NCBI GenBank assembly: GCA_029204225.1 | Contig: MU831566.1 | Location: 64,001 to 128,000, forward strand | Direction of reading: 5' to 3' | Origin: Diphasiastrum complanatum | Taxonomy: Eukaryota; Streptophyta; Lycopodiopsida; Lycopodiales; Lycopodiaceae | Length of the DNA stretch: 64,000 nucleotides | In this document: piece by piece, positions 43,630 through 55,579 of the stretch | Layout of the letters: each line of letters starts with the position of its first letter | Position numbering within the stretch: the first letter of the stretch is position 1 | Position numbers and translations under genes: made by a program | Notes under the pieces: generated by a model | The model's database searches: none | Told to the model about the DNA's origin: nothing | Seen by the model: the letters and a program-made list of their open reading frames with translations, nothing else

Positions 43630-44105
43630 GTGTGGATTATCCATGCGTGGATAATCCACGCGGAATCCAGAAACTTATTTGCGTGGATATTGCATTGTTA
43701 TAAAAAAAATTTATCCACGCAGTATCCATTGCCCCAACTCTCTAGATATCCCATGGATAAAAATAATTTCGCATGGATAATTATCCACGCAAAAGCTGAG
43801 CCTTTTTTTTTTTAAGTTTACTATGGCGTGGATTATCCATGCACAATTAATTTTTCTATTTCCGGCTTCGGTGTCCGAGGTTTGCCCACCTGCCGGTTGT
43901 GGGAGTTAGCGTGGATACTCCATGCAATTTGAATTTCCCGACATCTGGCCGAAAAGACACTTGCGTGGAACATCCACGTGTGGATAATCCATGCGCCCAT
44001 ATCCACGCAAATATCCAAGCCAATCCACGGATATATCCATGCAAATTTTTTTTTGCCCGCACGTCCTCCTTTATATTGTGCGTGGATATTCGCGTGGATA
44101 TTTTC
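43630..44105. repeat. Palindrome cluster, copy 3
   Basis: It begins with two adjoining palindromes, GTGGATTATCCATGC and GCGTGGATAATCCACGC (43633-43662). Others lie near 43775, 43826, 43909 and 43961-43995, where two occur back to back, with half-sites to 44100. The order is the same as copies 1 and 2. Confidence 0.85.
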
Positions 44106-44114
44106 TACATGTAT

Positions 44115-45306
44115 TTTTTTTGTGGTGGAAATCGAAGGACGGTAAAGCTTTCATGCTTATTATCCTCAATATATCAGATACACAGATTGGACACATAGTT
44201 GAAGCTAAAACGTCAAAAGACGTTTGGGAAGGACATAACTCACTATATGATGTGAAGGACATAACTCCTAAGTTACATCTACGAAGGAAATTCTTCACAT
44301 TCAAGATATCTACTGGTGATTCTCTTCATATACACACTAACCAAATTAAGAATCTCTTGCAACAGATGGTAGCTGTCGGATCAGTCATAGATGATCAAGA
44401 TGCAATTAAGACATTGCTTTCAAGCTTGCTCTCTACATATATGAAAACTAGGTGATGATCATATCGACACACACAGGTTTAACTCTTAATAGAGTTATCA
44501 CTATGTTGCTGCAGAAGATAATCAAAGAAGTCGAGACACTCCAACTACTTCCTCCTCTCCGACTCTATATGTCAACAAAGGCTCTAAGAGACAGAAGCAT
44601 AAAAGCTCCAAGAAGGCTGCAATGAATCAGAAACAGACTCAAAGTCAAGCACAATCATCAGATCCATAATCAAAGAAGAAGGTGTTTTGTAGGTATTGCA
44701 AGCATAATAACCATGAGATCAAGGATTGTCGAATTCTCCAAGCGAAGAATGTAGCCAAGCTACTTGATCAATAAGCAAACACAGTTTCATCATCTCCCCA
44801 GGTTGAAGTGGACAAAGGCGGATTCATGGTCAAAGATCAAAGCACATTTTTGGATGATTCATGGTTTTTTTTATTGTGGAGCAACTCAACACATGACCAA
44901 TCAACGTGAGATTCTCAACTCCTACACACCTTACAGCATGAAGAAATGTGTTGATCTTGGTGACAATAGTACTCACACTATTGAATGTGAAGGTACTATA
45001 AGATCGCGATTCCAGCATGATCAATTCATATTACTATTAAAAGCCTTATATGTTTCTAAACACTCTACAAATCTGTTATCAGTAAGTACAATTATAGATT
45101 TAGGTCATAAGGTAGAATTCCAATTTGATCAATGCAAAATTATTGATAGGAGTGATAAGATCCTTGCACTCGGCAAGAGGCAGAGCTACTTATAAAGATT
45201 GGCACACTGTTATTCTGAGTCTAGTCAACACTTGAAAACCTCTGTTCTATTCAGTAAAGTGTGAAGGATTTCAAATCATTATGATCCAATCCACTTAAAT
45301 GATCTT
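44115..45306 (+). mobile_element. Copia A, 5' coding part, unit 3
   Basis: Gag codons SKDGKAFMLIILNISDTQI, KLHLRRKFFTFKISTGDSLH and QIKNLLQQMVAVGSVIDDQD form a better frame than in unit 1 (open from 43991 to 44455). The CCHC knuckle CRYCKHNNHEIKDC lies near 44695. The protease-like motif is CGATQHMT with the catalytic Asp lost. The pre-integrase part LGKRQSYL ends near 45195. Copia B3 interrupts it at the same point as in unit 1. Confidence 0.8.
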
Positions 45307-45922
45307 TGGTTAGAAATAGAAATACACCACCAATCTCACCAATGTAGAAAAATCAGCATCTACACACAAAATGAGATGCAAACACAAATAGAACTCGATC
45401 AAACTTGAATGAAATGATAAAGTACTATTGTTGTCTCTCTGTAAAACTAGCAAGCACTTGTATTTCACACGTGTGAAACCGAAAAAAGCAATAAATGACC
45501 ATTCTACACATAGAATTGCAAGCAATCACCGAGATAGTGCACCAATGAATAGTAGAACCCAAGAGAACCAAGTATAAGCATGAAATGAGATAGAGAAGAG
45601 AGAAGATAGCTCTCTCCATGAGTTACATTCTTTTATAACAGGTCCAAATCCTATTTGGCCACTTGGCTTTCCCTCCAGAATGTAAACCCTACTATTTTTG
45701 GGTCTAGATTCAATGTACACAATATTCAAGTTTGAATCTACTCCATCTCACATTCTAACTTTCCCACACATCAAAAAAGTGTTTATTCTAATGACATTTA
45801 GACTAATGAACTTTGACAAGTCAATCTCTAATTCTAAAAGAAGTTTTAGCCTCAATATGCCAAACATGGAAATATAGCAAATATGATAAAACTACTTGAA
45901 TCTTTCACACTCCCTCTTCAAC

Positions 45923-46186
45923 TAGTTTTAGCATACACTTTGATAGCACTCCAAGTGAAGTCCTATGCTTCATGAACAAGTCATTTCCCAATGCTTTTCC
46001 GAAGATATCAGCCACACATTCCCTTGAAGACACATGTTGAAGCTCCACCTCCTTTGCAATGACTTGCTCCCTCACAAAGTGTTGTTGCACCTCAATATGC
46101 TTGCTCCTAGCATAGTTTTTGACGATAGAACTTTGATCCATCATAAGAATGATCTTCTTCCCAAGAATAGATCTTTCAATGATCAT
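45923..46186 (-). pseudogene. Copia B3 RNase H C-terminal remnant
   Basis: As in B1: DQSSIVKNYARSKHIEVQQH, then VELQHVSSRECVADIFGKAL. Ser in the conserved IFTKAL-type motif is Gly here. Confidence 0.78.
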
Positions 46187-46990
46187 TTAATGCTCAAAAT
46201 ATAAACAACCATAATTGATATAGAGAATAGTATCCATTTGGGATGCTTCACTATTTCTTACATTAATTTTACATGTATAAATATGACTAGAACATGAAGA
46301 ATCAAATAGGATGTAAATGAAATGATTCCACCATGCTATCAACCTTGAACTCTATGGAAAAATTACAGCAAACAAACAATAAATGTGAGTGATCAACTTT
46401 TGCTTGCATGTTTCCTCCTCCTTTGCTCTTTGTTGCCTTGTATCCACCATGATACTCCACCAATGAGCCTCCATCTCCATCTTGCCATAAGATGCCATCA
46501 AGTCTTGATGACTTGGACATGAATGAGTGACATAATGAACCTCCAATAGCTTCATTTCCATCAGAAGAACCATCCCAGAATGCTAGTACAAATCCAACAT
46601 CAAGACAATGCTCACCAATGTAGCTAGTTTTACCATATCTTGACAATTTGCACACATCCACATGAAATTGCTCAAACATGAGATAGGAAAAGTAAAGTAA
46701 ACTTGAACCTTGCTACTCCTTGGACCTTACTTGAGTCTTCAATATGCTATAAAATCAGAGCCATAACACCTTTGCCAATTACCACTCCTTTGATGCTCTT
46801 GACTAGCTCCAAATTGCCAACTCCCTTTTGACTAGTTGAAGCGCTTTGAGATCAACCTCTTGATCTTCAACTTGACCATTAAAGTCATTGAACAAAATTT
46901 GTCTTCCAGATCCAATACTTGATTTTATAGCAACATAACATCCATCCACTTGCATAGCTCCATGTACACAAGAAGATCCTCCAAAAGATC
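46187..46990 (-). other. Unidentified RT-replacing segment in copia B3
   Basis: Same segment and same boundaries as in B1. One frame (46679-46302) stays open over 125 codons: MFEQFHVDVCKLSRYGKTSY to KVDSMVESFHLHPI. The other frame (MQVDGCYVAIKSSIGSGRQI) breaks near 46810. No known domain. Confidence 0.7.
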
Positions 46991-46999
46991 TTTCACTCT

Positions 47000-47810
47000 T
47001 CATAAGAGTTCGATACTCAAGATCCATTGCTTGGATCCACTCCTCTTCTTTCCTTGCTTGATGTCACTTGTAGGCTCATCCAAAGAGGCAACATAATTTC
47101 CAGAAACTATTCGCTTACCCTTTTGATCATATGTGAGCCTTGAAGGTACTTGTCTTTCTATTGATGTTCTCCTTGGCTTTTGGCTTGATGAAGGTCCATC
47201 ATCATCACCATCAAAAATAGGATCATTTTCATCAACATCAAGAATGCTAGTTCCATCCACACTTCCATCAATCATGTTTGAAGAAACTTTTGGAATGTTT
47301 CCCTCATAAAAAATGACATCTCTACCAACAATCACCTTGTTAGTAGAAGGAATGTAAACCTTGTAGGCTTTACTCACCTCACTATATCCAACAAAAATAC
47401 CTCTTCTTGAAGATGGATCCTCCTTGGTCCTATCATCAAGAGTAATGTTGACATCCAAAGGTTCTTAGAAAGTTGACACTCGGCCTCCTCTTGAATAGCA
47501 TCTCAAAAGATCTCCTTCCATCCAAAATAGCACTCGGCCACCTATTGCACAAGAAATTGGCACACAACAAAGCTTGATCCCAAAATGGTTTTTCAAGATT
47601 AGCACTTAGCCTCATAGCTTTAGCACTTTCACATGAAGTCTTATTCTTCCTTTCAGCCACTCGATTTTGTTGTGGGGTCCTTGATGTTGTATACTCCCTC
47701 TTGATCCCATGTTCCTCACAAAAGGCCTTGAACTAGGTAGATATGTACTCACCACCATTGTCACTCCACAAGCACTTGATCTTTGTGGAAAATTGGTTCT
47801 CCCTTGCAAC
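47000..47810 (-). pseudogene. Copia B3 integrase C-terminal half
   Basis: AERKNKTSCESAKAMRLSAN (catalytic Glu in AERK), FWDQALLCANFLCNRWPSAI, then, after the 12-base loss, DRTKEDPSSRRGIFVGYSEV and the start of RT. It is cut off just after the SDNGGEY region at 47810. Confidence 0.8.
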
Positions 47811-47960
47811 TCTCCCACACTTTCGAAAAGTGTTTATTCAAATGACATTTAGACTAATGAACTTTGAAAAGTCAATCTCTAAGTCTGAAACAAGTTTTGA
47901 CCTCAATATGCCAAATATGAAAACATAGCAAATATGATGAAACTAGTTGAATCTTTCACA

Positions 47961-49980
47961 TAAAGCATTACTATGGCCTCATCGCTTAGGACATGTGAAT
48001 CATGCATCTATTTTGAACATGTCCAGACAATCCATGGTTCTTGATCTTGACTATCCTTCTAGTAAGGTCGATCTCCCTGTCTGTCATAGCTGCATCCTTG
48101 GAAAGCAAGCTAGGATTCCTTTTAGATCAAACCATATGCATGCAATAAAAGATCTGTTAGATGTTGTTCATACAGATATGTGGGCCTATGCAAACTCCCT
48201 CATTGCTAGATGCAAAGTATTTCATTACCTTTATTGACGAATTATTTAGAAGAACATTTGTTTATTTCATTAAACGAAAATCAGAGACTTTCATCAAACT
48301 TAGAAAATTCAAAGAGCATGCTAGCAATCAAAATGGTAAACAAATCAAAGCATTGAGGTTAGATAACGGGGGAGAATACATCTCCAATGAATTCAAGGAG
48401 TATTGCCTTAACAATGGCATTGAACAACAATACATCACTTCCTATTTGCCTCAATCAAATCATCTTGTTGAGAGAAAGAACAGAATCCTAGTTGAATCGA
48501 CAAAGTGCATGTTATCTCACATGTAACACTTCTGAAGTGCTTTTGGGCCGAAGTTGTTTCAACAACAACCTATATTTAGAACAGATGTTCTACTAAAGGC
48601 CTCTTAGACAAAACACCATTTGAAGTTTGGACATGTACCAAACCTTCTTTATCAAACTTATGAGTTTTTGGAGGTACTACTTTTGCGCAGATTCCTCATG
48701 ATCTCAGAAAGAAGCTCAATTTTCAAAGTATCAATGTGTTTTCATCAGCTACACTACTTCAGATCAAGCCTAGAAGTTGTTTAATCCAATCGAGTCGAAG
48801 ATATTCACTAGCCGAGATGTCATCTTCATCGAAGATCAGTTTCAAGACCTGAAAGAAAAGGGAAGCTGTTGCTTTGAACTTTCCAGTTCCTCAGTCGACT
48901 AATCCTATTGAAACTCCAAGCGATGGATCAGAAGATGATGATGTTGCAGATCGGCAACTACAGTATGATGGAAATAAAAAACTTCCTGTATTACCCAAAA
49001 GATCTTCAAGGACTAGCAGACCACCTAACTGGTATATCGACAAGTTTGTAGCTTATCTTGTTTAGGAATCGATGTCTGTCCAAGAGGCACTCCGTCAGCC
49101 TAATTCAGATCTCTGAAAAGAAGCTATGGATAAAGAGTATTCATTGCTTATCAAGAACCAGACATGGACGATTGTTGAATTACCTGCCAGCAGAAATGTA
49201 GTTGATTGCAAATGGATTTTCAAAGTAAAGTACAACGCAGATGGAAGCATCAACAGAAGAAAGGCACGACTTGTAGCCAAAGGATTTTCTCAGGTATACA
49301 ACGTCAATTACACTAAAACTTTCAGTCCAGTAGTCAAGCATTCTTCTATTCGGCTTTTGCTATCATTTGTTGTTGCATCAGATTTGGAAATACATCAAAT
49401 GGATGTACAAACAACATATCTCAATGGAGTTATCGAAGAAGACATTTACATGGTGCAACCCGAAGGTTATATTATCAAGGGTAAACGCAAACATGTGTGC
49501 AAACTCCATAAAACACTTTATGGCTTGAAGAAATCTACTAGAGCATGGTTTCAAAGGATCAATATTTTTCTTATTGATCACGGCTATACACCTAGCTCTT
49601 TAGATTCAAACGTTTACTTCAAAGCAATGCAGTAGTCTTTTATCATTGTATGTGGATGATACACTGCTTTTCAGCAACAATACCGATCTGATAAAAGAAG
49701 CTAAGACAATGCTATCTTTCAAATTCGACATGACCGATCTGGGATTGGTATACAAATCCACAGAGATAGAAAACAGAAGTCGATCCACATAACACAACAG
49801 AGGTACATCTTCAGCATTTTAGTCAGATATAATCTGATCAATTGCAAGTTAGCTCTCCCGCCAATGGAACCAAGACTCAAATTGTCAAAGGACCAATGTC
49901 TCCAAGCAATTCATGAGAAGCAGCAGATGCGTGAGTATTCTTACCATTCTATTATAGGATTTCTTATGTACGCCATGATC
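47961..49980 (+). pseudogene. Copia A integrase and RT, unit 3
   Basis: KALLWPHRLGHVNHASILNM (first His changed to Pro), CHSCILGKQARIPF, ALRLDNGGEYISNEF, VERKNRILVES (catalytic Glu); then a long RT frame 49126-49635 with DKEYSLLIKNQTWTIVELPA, IHQMDVQTTYLNGVI and HKTLYGLKKSTRAWFQRINI. The YVDD box (near 49655) follows a frameshift. The frame ends at SYHSIIGFLMYAMI, where gypsy RT codons begin. Confidence 0.82.
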
Positions 49981-50229
49981 TCTCTTGTACTCTTGGTACA
50001 AAAGAAAGATGGGAGTTTTAGGATGTGTGTGGACTATCGTGCTTTAAACAAGATTACAGCTAATAACCGTTTTCTTATTCAAATAATAGATGACATTATG
50101 GATAGGATAAATGGATCTTGTATCTTTAGTAAAATTGATTTGACAAGTGGATACCACCAGATCAGAGTAGCACTTGAAGATGTCCATAAAATTGCTTTCA
50201 AATTTAACTCTGGCCTTATGAATTTTTAG
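49864..50229 (+). pseudogene. In-frame copia A RT / gypsy RT fusion frame (121 codons)
   Basis: The first 40 or so codons are copia A RT (MEPRLKLSKDQCLQAIHEKQ to FLMYAMI). From about 49981 they are gypsy RT (SLVLLVQKKDGSFRMCVDYR to SGYHQIRVALEDVHKIAFKF). The frame is continuous across the join and ends at a stop before the catalytic Asp pair. It is almost certainly an accident of end joining. Confidence 0.8.
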
Positions 50230-50985
50230 TGGTACCTTTTGGTCTTACTAATGCTCCCGCGACATTCAATAGAATAATGGAACGAATCTTTCAACCTCAT
50301 AAATGTTTTGTAGGAACATTTTTTGATGATATCTTAGTCTTCAGTGCAAATTGAGAAGAACATAAAAGACATCTAGATATCGTCTTTAGAACCCTACAAG
50401 AAAACTCACTTCTCATAAAAGGTAAGAAAAACAAATTCTTTCTAGAAAAGATAGACTTTCTAGGACGTATGATTCCAAAGGAAGGAAACCAAATGGACCC
50501 TTCAAAGATTAAAGCCATACAAGACTGGCCTAAACCAAGAAATATTCATGAAGTTCGGTCTTTCCTAGGCTTATGTTCCTATTATAGAAAATTTATTTGT
50601 CATTTTGCTCATATAGCCTCACCACTACCTGAACTCACTAAGAAGAGAGTAAAATTTTATCGGTATAAGAAAGAGCAAAATGCCTTTGATAATCTGAAGC
50701 ATGCACTTACCACTGGACCTGTTCTTATCATTTCCAACCTTCATAAACCTTTCTTTGTGGAAGTGAATGCAAGTTTAGACTGTATTGGGGTAGTGTTAAA
50801 CCAAGAAGGTCATGTTGTATCCCTTGAAAGCAGACGACTTCAAGGGGCGGAAGTACAGTATGACATTTATGAAAAAGAACTTTTGGCCATTATTCATGCC
50901 CTTAAGTTATGGAAGCACTATCTACTAGGAAATGATTTCCTAGTTAAAACAGATCATCAAAGCCTTAGGTACTCTCTCACCCAGT
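49981..50985 (+). pseudogene. Ty3/gypsy G3 fragment (RT and RNase H)
   Basis: RT from LVLLVQKKDGS through DRINGSCIFSKIDLTSGYHQ (no ten-base loss, unlike G2), [14 protein letters not shown] and [10 protein letters not shown]. The RNase H frame 50469-51020 has KIKAIQDWPKPRNIHEVRSF, FFVEVNASLDCIGVVLNQEG, YEKELLAIIHALKLWKHYLL and KTDHQSLRYSLTQ. It is broken at 50985, where a stub of copia B and block T begin. Frame breaks lie near 50225 and 50440. Confidence 0.85.
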
Positions 50986-51607
50986 TGTGGGGTCCTTCAA
51001 GGTACACACATATTGGCTAGCTTGAAGGTACACACATATTTGCGACCAGGGGTGAAGGAAGTGTGAGGTGGTGCCAGTCGGAAACCATTGGGCAAGATAG
51101 CGGACTTGCATTGGATGAGCTATGTGTGGGACATGCAGAGAATGAAGAACGGGTCAATAATCACACCTTGGATGCTCTTGGTGAGTGGTGAGTGTGATGA
51201 TTTTGTGGTTTTACAGTCGGTAAGTCAATTCTGATCAAGTCATTGTAGCTGTGGAGTAGTGTATCAGGTTTGTCATCGGAGAGATATAGTTCAACCGCCA
51301 GTTTCGGTAAGACAAGTCAATTTGCCATATCAGTGTTGCATCAGGGATGCAGATTCCAGGGATGACAGGATGTAGATCGTTTGGTTTGGGCCATGGAAGA
51401 TCTCACAGGTTCACTTGGACGGATATTGGCATGCACCGTCATGTGAGGGACTTCATGGTGGCTTTGGAGTTCACATCTCAATGTATTCTTAGGGAGTGGT
51501 TTGGAACAATTCACAGGAGCAGCTTGGAGCTAGCTTGGGTGAATACAAGTGGGCACTACAGGGTAGATGCCCAAATCTTTGTGATCAGAGATGGCATCGA
51601 AATACTT
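50986..51607. repeat. Block T, copy 2
   Basis: Opens with a copia B stub (TTGTGGGGTCCTT) and the 22-base direct repeat, then follows copy 1 closely. It keeps the open frame 51347-51664 (MQIPGMTGCRSFGLGHGRSH). The stub shows that copy 2 derives from the copia B/T junction at 36357. It ends where inverted copia B gag begins. Confidence 0.65.
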
Positions 51608-51838
51608 GCTTCTTCAATGAATTCCAAGCTTCCAATGATGGTGTGCACTTACCAACTTCCTTGAGAAGTTCATTGGTAACATTCATCTTTATCATGTGTA
51701 GAGCCTTCTTGGCCCTCTTGTCATACCTCATTTGATCTTGTTGTGTTGATGGGCTCTCCTCCAAACCTACAACATTATCCAAAACATCATTTATCTCAAG
51801 AAGTGACTTCATCTTCACTTTCCACAATGAGGTAGGCC
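51608..51838 (-). pseudogene. Copia B gag fragment, minus strand
   Basis: Minus strand: SLWKVKMKSLLEINDVLDN, QQDQMRYDKRAKKALHMIKM, NVTNELLKEVGKCTPSLEAW. It joins inverted spacer at 51839. Confidence 0.78.
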
Positions 51839-52265
51839 TATAAATTTTGGTTTTCAGTTTCAAGGAAAATTTATAAAAAGCACGTGTATGAGCTTCACTA
51901 GCATTTGTGCAAAATGAGTCGAATTTCAAACTTATATATTAGACAAATTGCTTCTTTGGCAATTATGGGAAAAAAACTACAAAACATATAGAGTACTATG
52001 AAACAAGATCTCAAAATCTTCTTGAAGGGTCAATAAGTAAATAGAGCTTCGATGAGGGTTGAACCTTCACCAAAGAACACCCCCCGCATAAGGACTATAA
52101 ATAATCATGCTTCACATGGTTTTAACCCTCTCTCGAGTCAATTTTGATGTTTTGTGTCTATCAACTAGGTCGACGATGGTTCGTAATGACATTGCACAAC
52201 AAACTTACTTATGATGCAAACTAACCCTCGCAAAGCTCAAGTTAAGCAGATTGTACTATTTTGAC
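51839..52265 (-). repeat. Inverted fragment of the AT-rich spacer
   Basis: Reverse complement of about 8860-9270 (and copies 2 and 3): GTATGAGCTTCACTAGC near 51885, GCTTCACATGGTTTTAACCC near 52110, and the GTCGACGATGGTTC stretch near 52170. No gene. Confidence 0.8.
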
Positions 52266-53310
52266 AACCCTATACTAGATCTATATCTAAACTACAAAGC
52301 CTTTTCAACTTGTACAGCTGGATATTCATGGATTTACTACAATTAGCAATAGTGGAGATAAGATGTATGTAACATTCATTGATGACTTTAGTAGATTTTG
52401 TTGAATCTATCTACTAAAGAGCAAGGATGAAGTGTATGATGCATTTATCAAATTCAAGAATGCAAGGGAGAACCAATTTTCAAAAAAAATCAAGTGCTTG
52501 AGGAGTGACAATGGTGGTGAGTACATATCTACCAAGTTCAAGGCCTTTTGTGAGGAGCATGGGATCAAGAGGGAGTATACAACATCAAGGACCCCACAAC
52601 AAAATGGCGTGGCTGAAAGGAAGCATAAGACTTTATGTGAAAGTGCTAAAGATATGAGGTTATTTCTTTTGAAAGCATTTGCTGTTGTTCAAAGGAGTGC
52701 TTTGTGCATTGAAATAGGTTGAAAGAGATGATCAGGTCATTGCTACATGGCAACCTCAATTGGAGTCATGTTGGAAGCCAATGATAGGCTTACCTCCAGG
52801 AATACATGTATGGGGGAAGCCAATGATAGGCTTACCTCATTGTGGAAAGTGAGGATGTAGTCACTTCTTGAGATAAATGATGTTTTGGATATCGTTGTAG
52901 GTTTGGAGGAGAGCCCATCAACACAACAAGATCAAATGAGGTATGACAAGAGGGCCAAGAAGGCTCTACACATGATAAAGATGAATGTTACCAATGAACT
53001 TCTCAAGGAAGTTGTTAAGTGCACATCATAATTGGAAGCTTGGAATTCATTGAAGATGCTTTATGAATCCAAGTCTACTTCTAGAGTGTTGACTGTAAGA
53101 AGGCAAATCTTTTCTTGTTTTCAAAACAATGAAGAAAATCCAAGTACTTTTGTTTTGAGAACGAAAGCATTGAATGATGAGTTGGCTTGCATTGATGAAA
53201 GCATTAAGGCTTATTCAAGTAATTCTTAATGGCTTGTTGGATGCTCATGCTTACATTGTTCAAAGTATTGCTATTCAAATGACTTTGGCAAGTTTGATGG
53301 ATCTTCAAGA
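52266..53310 (+). mobile_element. Copia B4 rearranged piece: integrase followed by gag
   Basis: Plus strand. Integrase core (LRSDNGGEYISTKFKAFCEE, TTSRTPQQNGVAERKHKTL; 52432-52650) is joined after the SAKDMRL codons at about 52660 to the gag leader and gag start (METS-equivalent region, 52741 on, with the 42-base duplication; ALNDELACIDESI near 53170-53205). Gag normally precedes integrase, so the order is reversed by rearrangement. Stops lie near 52402 and 52858. Confidence 0.8.
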
Positions 53311-53780
53311 GTGGACTAAACTTGTTTACACATGATGGAGTGTACATATACAAAAGGTTGATAATACAGGTCCAAACCCTATTTGGCCACTTGACTTTCC
53401 CTCCAAAATGTAAACCCTACTATTTTTGGGTCTAGATTCAATATACCCAATTATTCAAATTTGAATCTACTCAAACTCGCATTCTAACTTTCCCACACTT
53501 TCAAAAGGTGTTTATTCAAATGACATTTAGACAAATGAACTTTGAAAAGTCAATCTCTAAGTCTAAAACAAGTTTTGGCCTCAATATGCCAAATATAGAA
53601 ATATAGCAAATATGATGAAACTAGTTGAATCTTTCACACTCCCTCTTCAACTAGTTTTAGCATACACTTTTATAGCACTCCAAGTGAAGTCGTATGCTTC
53701 ATGAACAAGTCCTTTCCCAATGCTTTGCTGAAGATATGAGCTACACATTCCCTTGAAGACACATGTTGAAGCTCCACCTC
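53311..53780 (-). mobile_element. Inverted spacer scrap, copia B LTR U3 and RNase H remnant
   Basis: 53311-53358 is an inverted scrap of the spacer (equivalent to about 34465-34505). 53359-53635 matches the U3 of copia B with the TGTGAAAG edge, followed by a polypurine-like tract and an RNase H tail fragment up to about 53777, where gypsy RNase H on the plus strand begins. Confidence 0.75.
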
Positions 53781-54548
53781 ATTTGGAAGCACTATCTACT
53801 AGGAAATGATTTCCTAGTTAAAACAGATCAACAAAGCCTTAGGTACTTTCTCACCTAACAAGTAATGCGAGAAAAACAGCTAAAATGGACTAACTACCTT
53901 AGCACTTTCCATTTTTCAGCTACTTCATCACAGGAAATGACAATAAGGTCGTCGATGCATTATCAAGAATCCTCAAGATCAACCATATTTCTCTAGCATA
54001 TCATGAAGATTTCCTTCCATGAAAAGTATGTATGCTAGTCATTCCGACTTCCAGCATATATTTGAAATACCTGAAAGAAATCAAAGTCATAAAGACTATG
54101 TTTTGAAAGAAGGATATTTATTCAAAGAAGATAAGCTATGTATTCCTATAGCATTTAGAACCAAGATCCTTCAAAAAACCCATAGTCCTCCCTATGCAGG
54201 ACATAGAGGAATCCCTTCAACTCTGGAAGCTCTAAAAAGATTCTTTTATTGGCCTACCATGCATCGAGACACAAGGCATTACATAAATGCATGTCTAGTC
54301 TGTCATGAAAATAAAGATGAGCGAGGATTAAAAACTCCAGGGTTACTTCATCCCTTGCCTATTCCTGAAGCACCCTGGGGACATATTACCATGGACTTTG
54401 TCTCTAGTTCCCTAAAATCAAAAATGGAAATGAGATGATATGGACTATCATTGATAGATTTAGCAAACATGCTCATTTTCTTCCTTGTAAGAAAAAGCTC
54501 AAAGGACCCGAAGTTGTTCATTTGTTTATTCGTCACATCTTTGGGTTG
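53781..54548 (+). pseudogene. Ty3/gypsy G4 fragment (RNase H end and integrase start)
   Basis: Starts in the WKHYLLGNDFLVKTD region. The frame at 54019-54438 includes GHRGIPSTLEALKRFFYWPT and YINACLVCHENKDERGL, the H2C2 zinc region preceding integrase, and the start of the core (ITMDFVS). It ends after HLFIRHIFGLHG at 54548. Stops are present near 53850. Confidence 0.83.
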
Positions 54549-54638
54549 CATGGTTCATGCTGTAAGGCATGTAGGAGTTGAGAATTTCACATTGATTGGT
54601 CATGTGTTGAGGTGTTCCATAATCAAAAGACCATGAAT
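54549..54638 (-). pseudogene. Inverted copia A protease scrap
   Basis: Reverse complement of about 10840-10930 (codons around QHMTNQ and NSYT). It links gypsy G4 to the copia B LTR piece. Confidence 0.75.
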
Positions 54639-54935
54639 CATCCTTTAGAAAGAGAAATACACCACCAATCTCACCAATGTAGAAAAATCAGCATCTACAC
54701 ACAAAATGAGATGCAAACACAAATAGAACTCGATCAAACTTGAATGAAATGATAAAGTACAGTTGTTGTCTCTGTGCAAAACCAGTGAGCTACTGTATTT
54801 CACACGTTTGAAACCGAAAATAGCAATAAATGACCATTCTACACATAGAATTGCAAGCAATCACAAAGATAGTGCACCAATGAATAGTAGAACCCAAGCG
54901 GACCATGTATAAGCATGAAAGGAGATAGAGAAGAC
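54639..54935 (-). repeat. Copia B 3' LTR outer part
   Basis: Matches 11296-11585 and 45312-45595. The 16-base CACGTG palindrome is damaged here (CACACGTTTGAAA). It ends abruptly at copia B integrase on the opposite strand. Confidence 0.75.
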
Positions 54936-55579
54936 TTTAGGTGAAAGTGCTTAAGCTATGATGTTAAGTGCTAATCTTGAAAAACCATTTTGGGATCAAG
55001 CTTTGTTGTGTGCCAATTTCTTGTGCAATAGGTGGCCGAGTGCTATTTTGGATGGAAGGACACCTTTTGAGATGCTATTCAAGAGGAGGCCGAGTGTCAA
55101 CTTTCTAAGAACCTTTGGATGCATATGCTATGTCAACATTACTCTTGATGATAGGACCAAGGAGGATCCATCTTCAAGCAGAGGTATTTTTGTTGGATAT
55201 AGTGAGGTGAGTAAAGCCTACAAGGTTTACATTCCTTCTACTAACAAGGTGATTGTTGATAAAGATGTCATTTTTTATGAGAGGAACATCCCAAAAGTCT
55301 TTTCAAACATGATTGATGGAAGTGTGGATGGAACTAACATTCTTGATGTTGATGAAAATTATCCTATTTTTTATGGTGATGATGGTGGACCTTCATCAAG
55401 CCAAAAGCCAAGGAAAACATCAAGAGAAAGACAAGTACCTTCAAGGCTCACATATGATCAAAAGGGTAAGCAAGTAGTTTCTGGAAATTATGTTGCCTCT
55501 TTGGATGAGCCTACAAGTGTAGATCAAGCAAGGAAAGAAGAGGAGTGGATCCAAGCAATGGATCTTGAGTATCGAACTC
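54936..55579 (+). pseudogene. Copia B4 integrase C-terminus, plus strand
   Basis: 293 codons open from 54958, including FWDQALLCANFLCNRWPSAI, GRTPFEMLFKRRPSVNFLRT, FGCICYVNITLDDRTKEDPS, SQKPRKTSRERQVPSRLTYD and the RT entry EEEWIQAMDLEYRTLMK. It is the best-kept example of this region (no 12-base loss). The frame runs on into the RT-replacing segment. Confidence 0.85.

Larger units (their letters stand above)
45307..47960 (-). mobile_element. Copia B3, internally deleted, nested in copia A
   Basis: 3' LTR (45307-45909), polypurine tract, RNase H tail (45905-46186), the RT-replacing segment, integrase (47810-47000), then directly the U3 part of the 5' LTR (47811-47960). Gag, protease and leader are deleted. 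The junction inside copia A is the same as in unit 1, which shows common descent of the nested pair. It shares the 12-base integrase deletion with B1. Confidence 0.82.
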
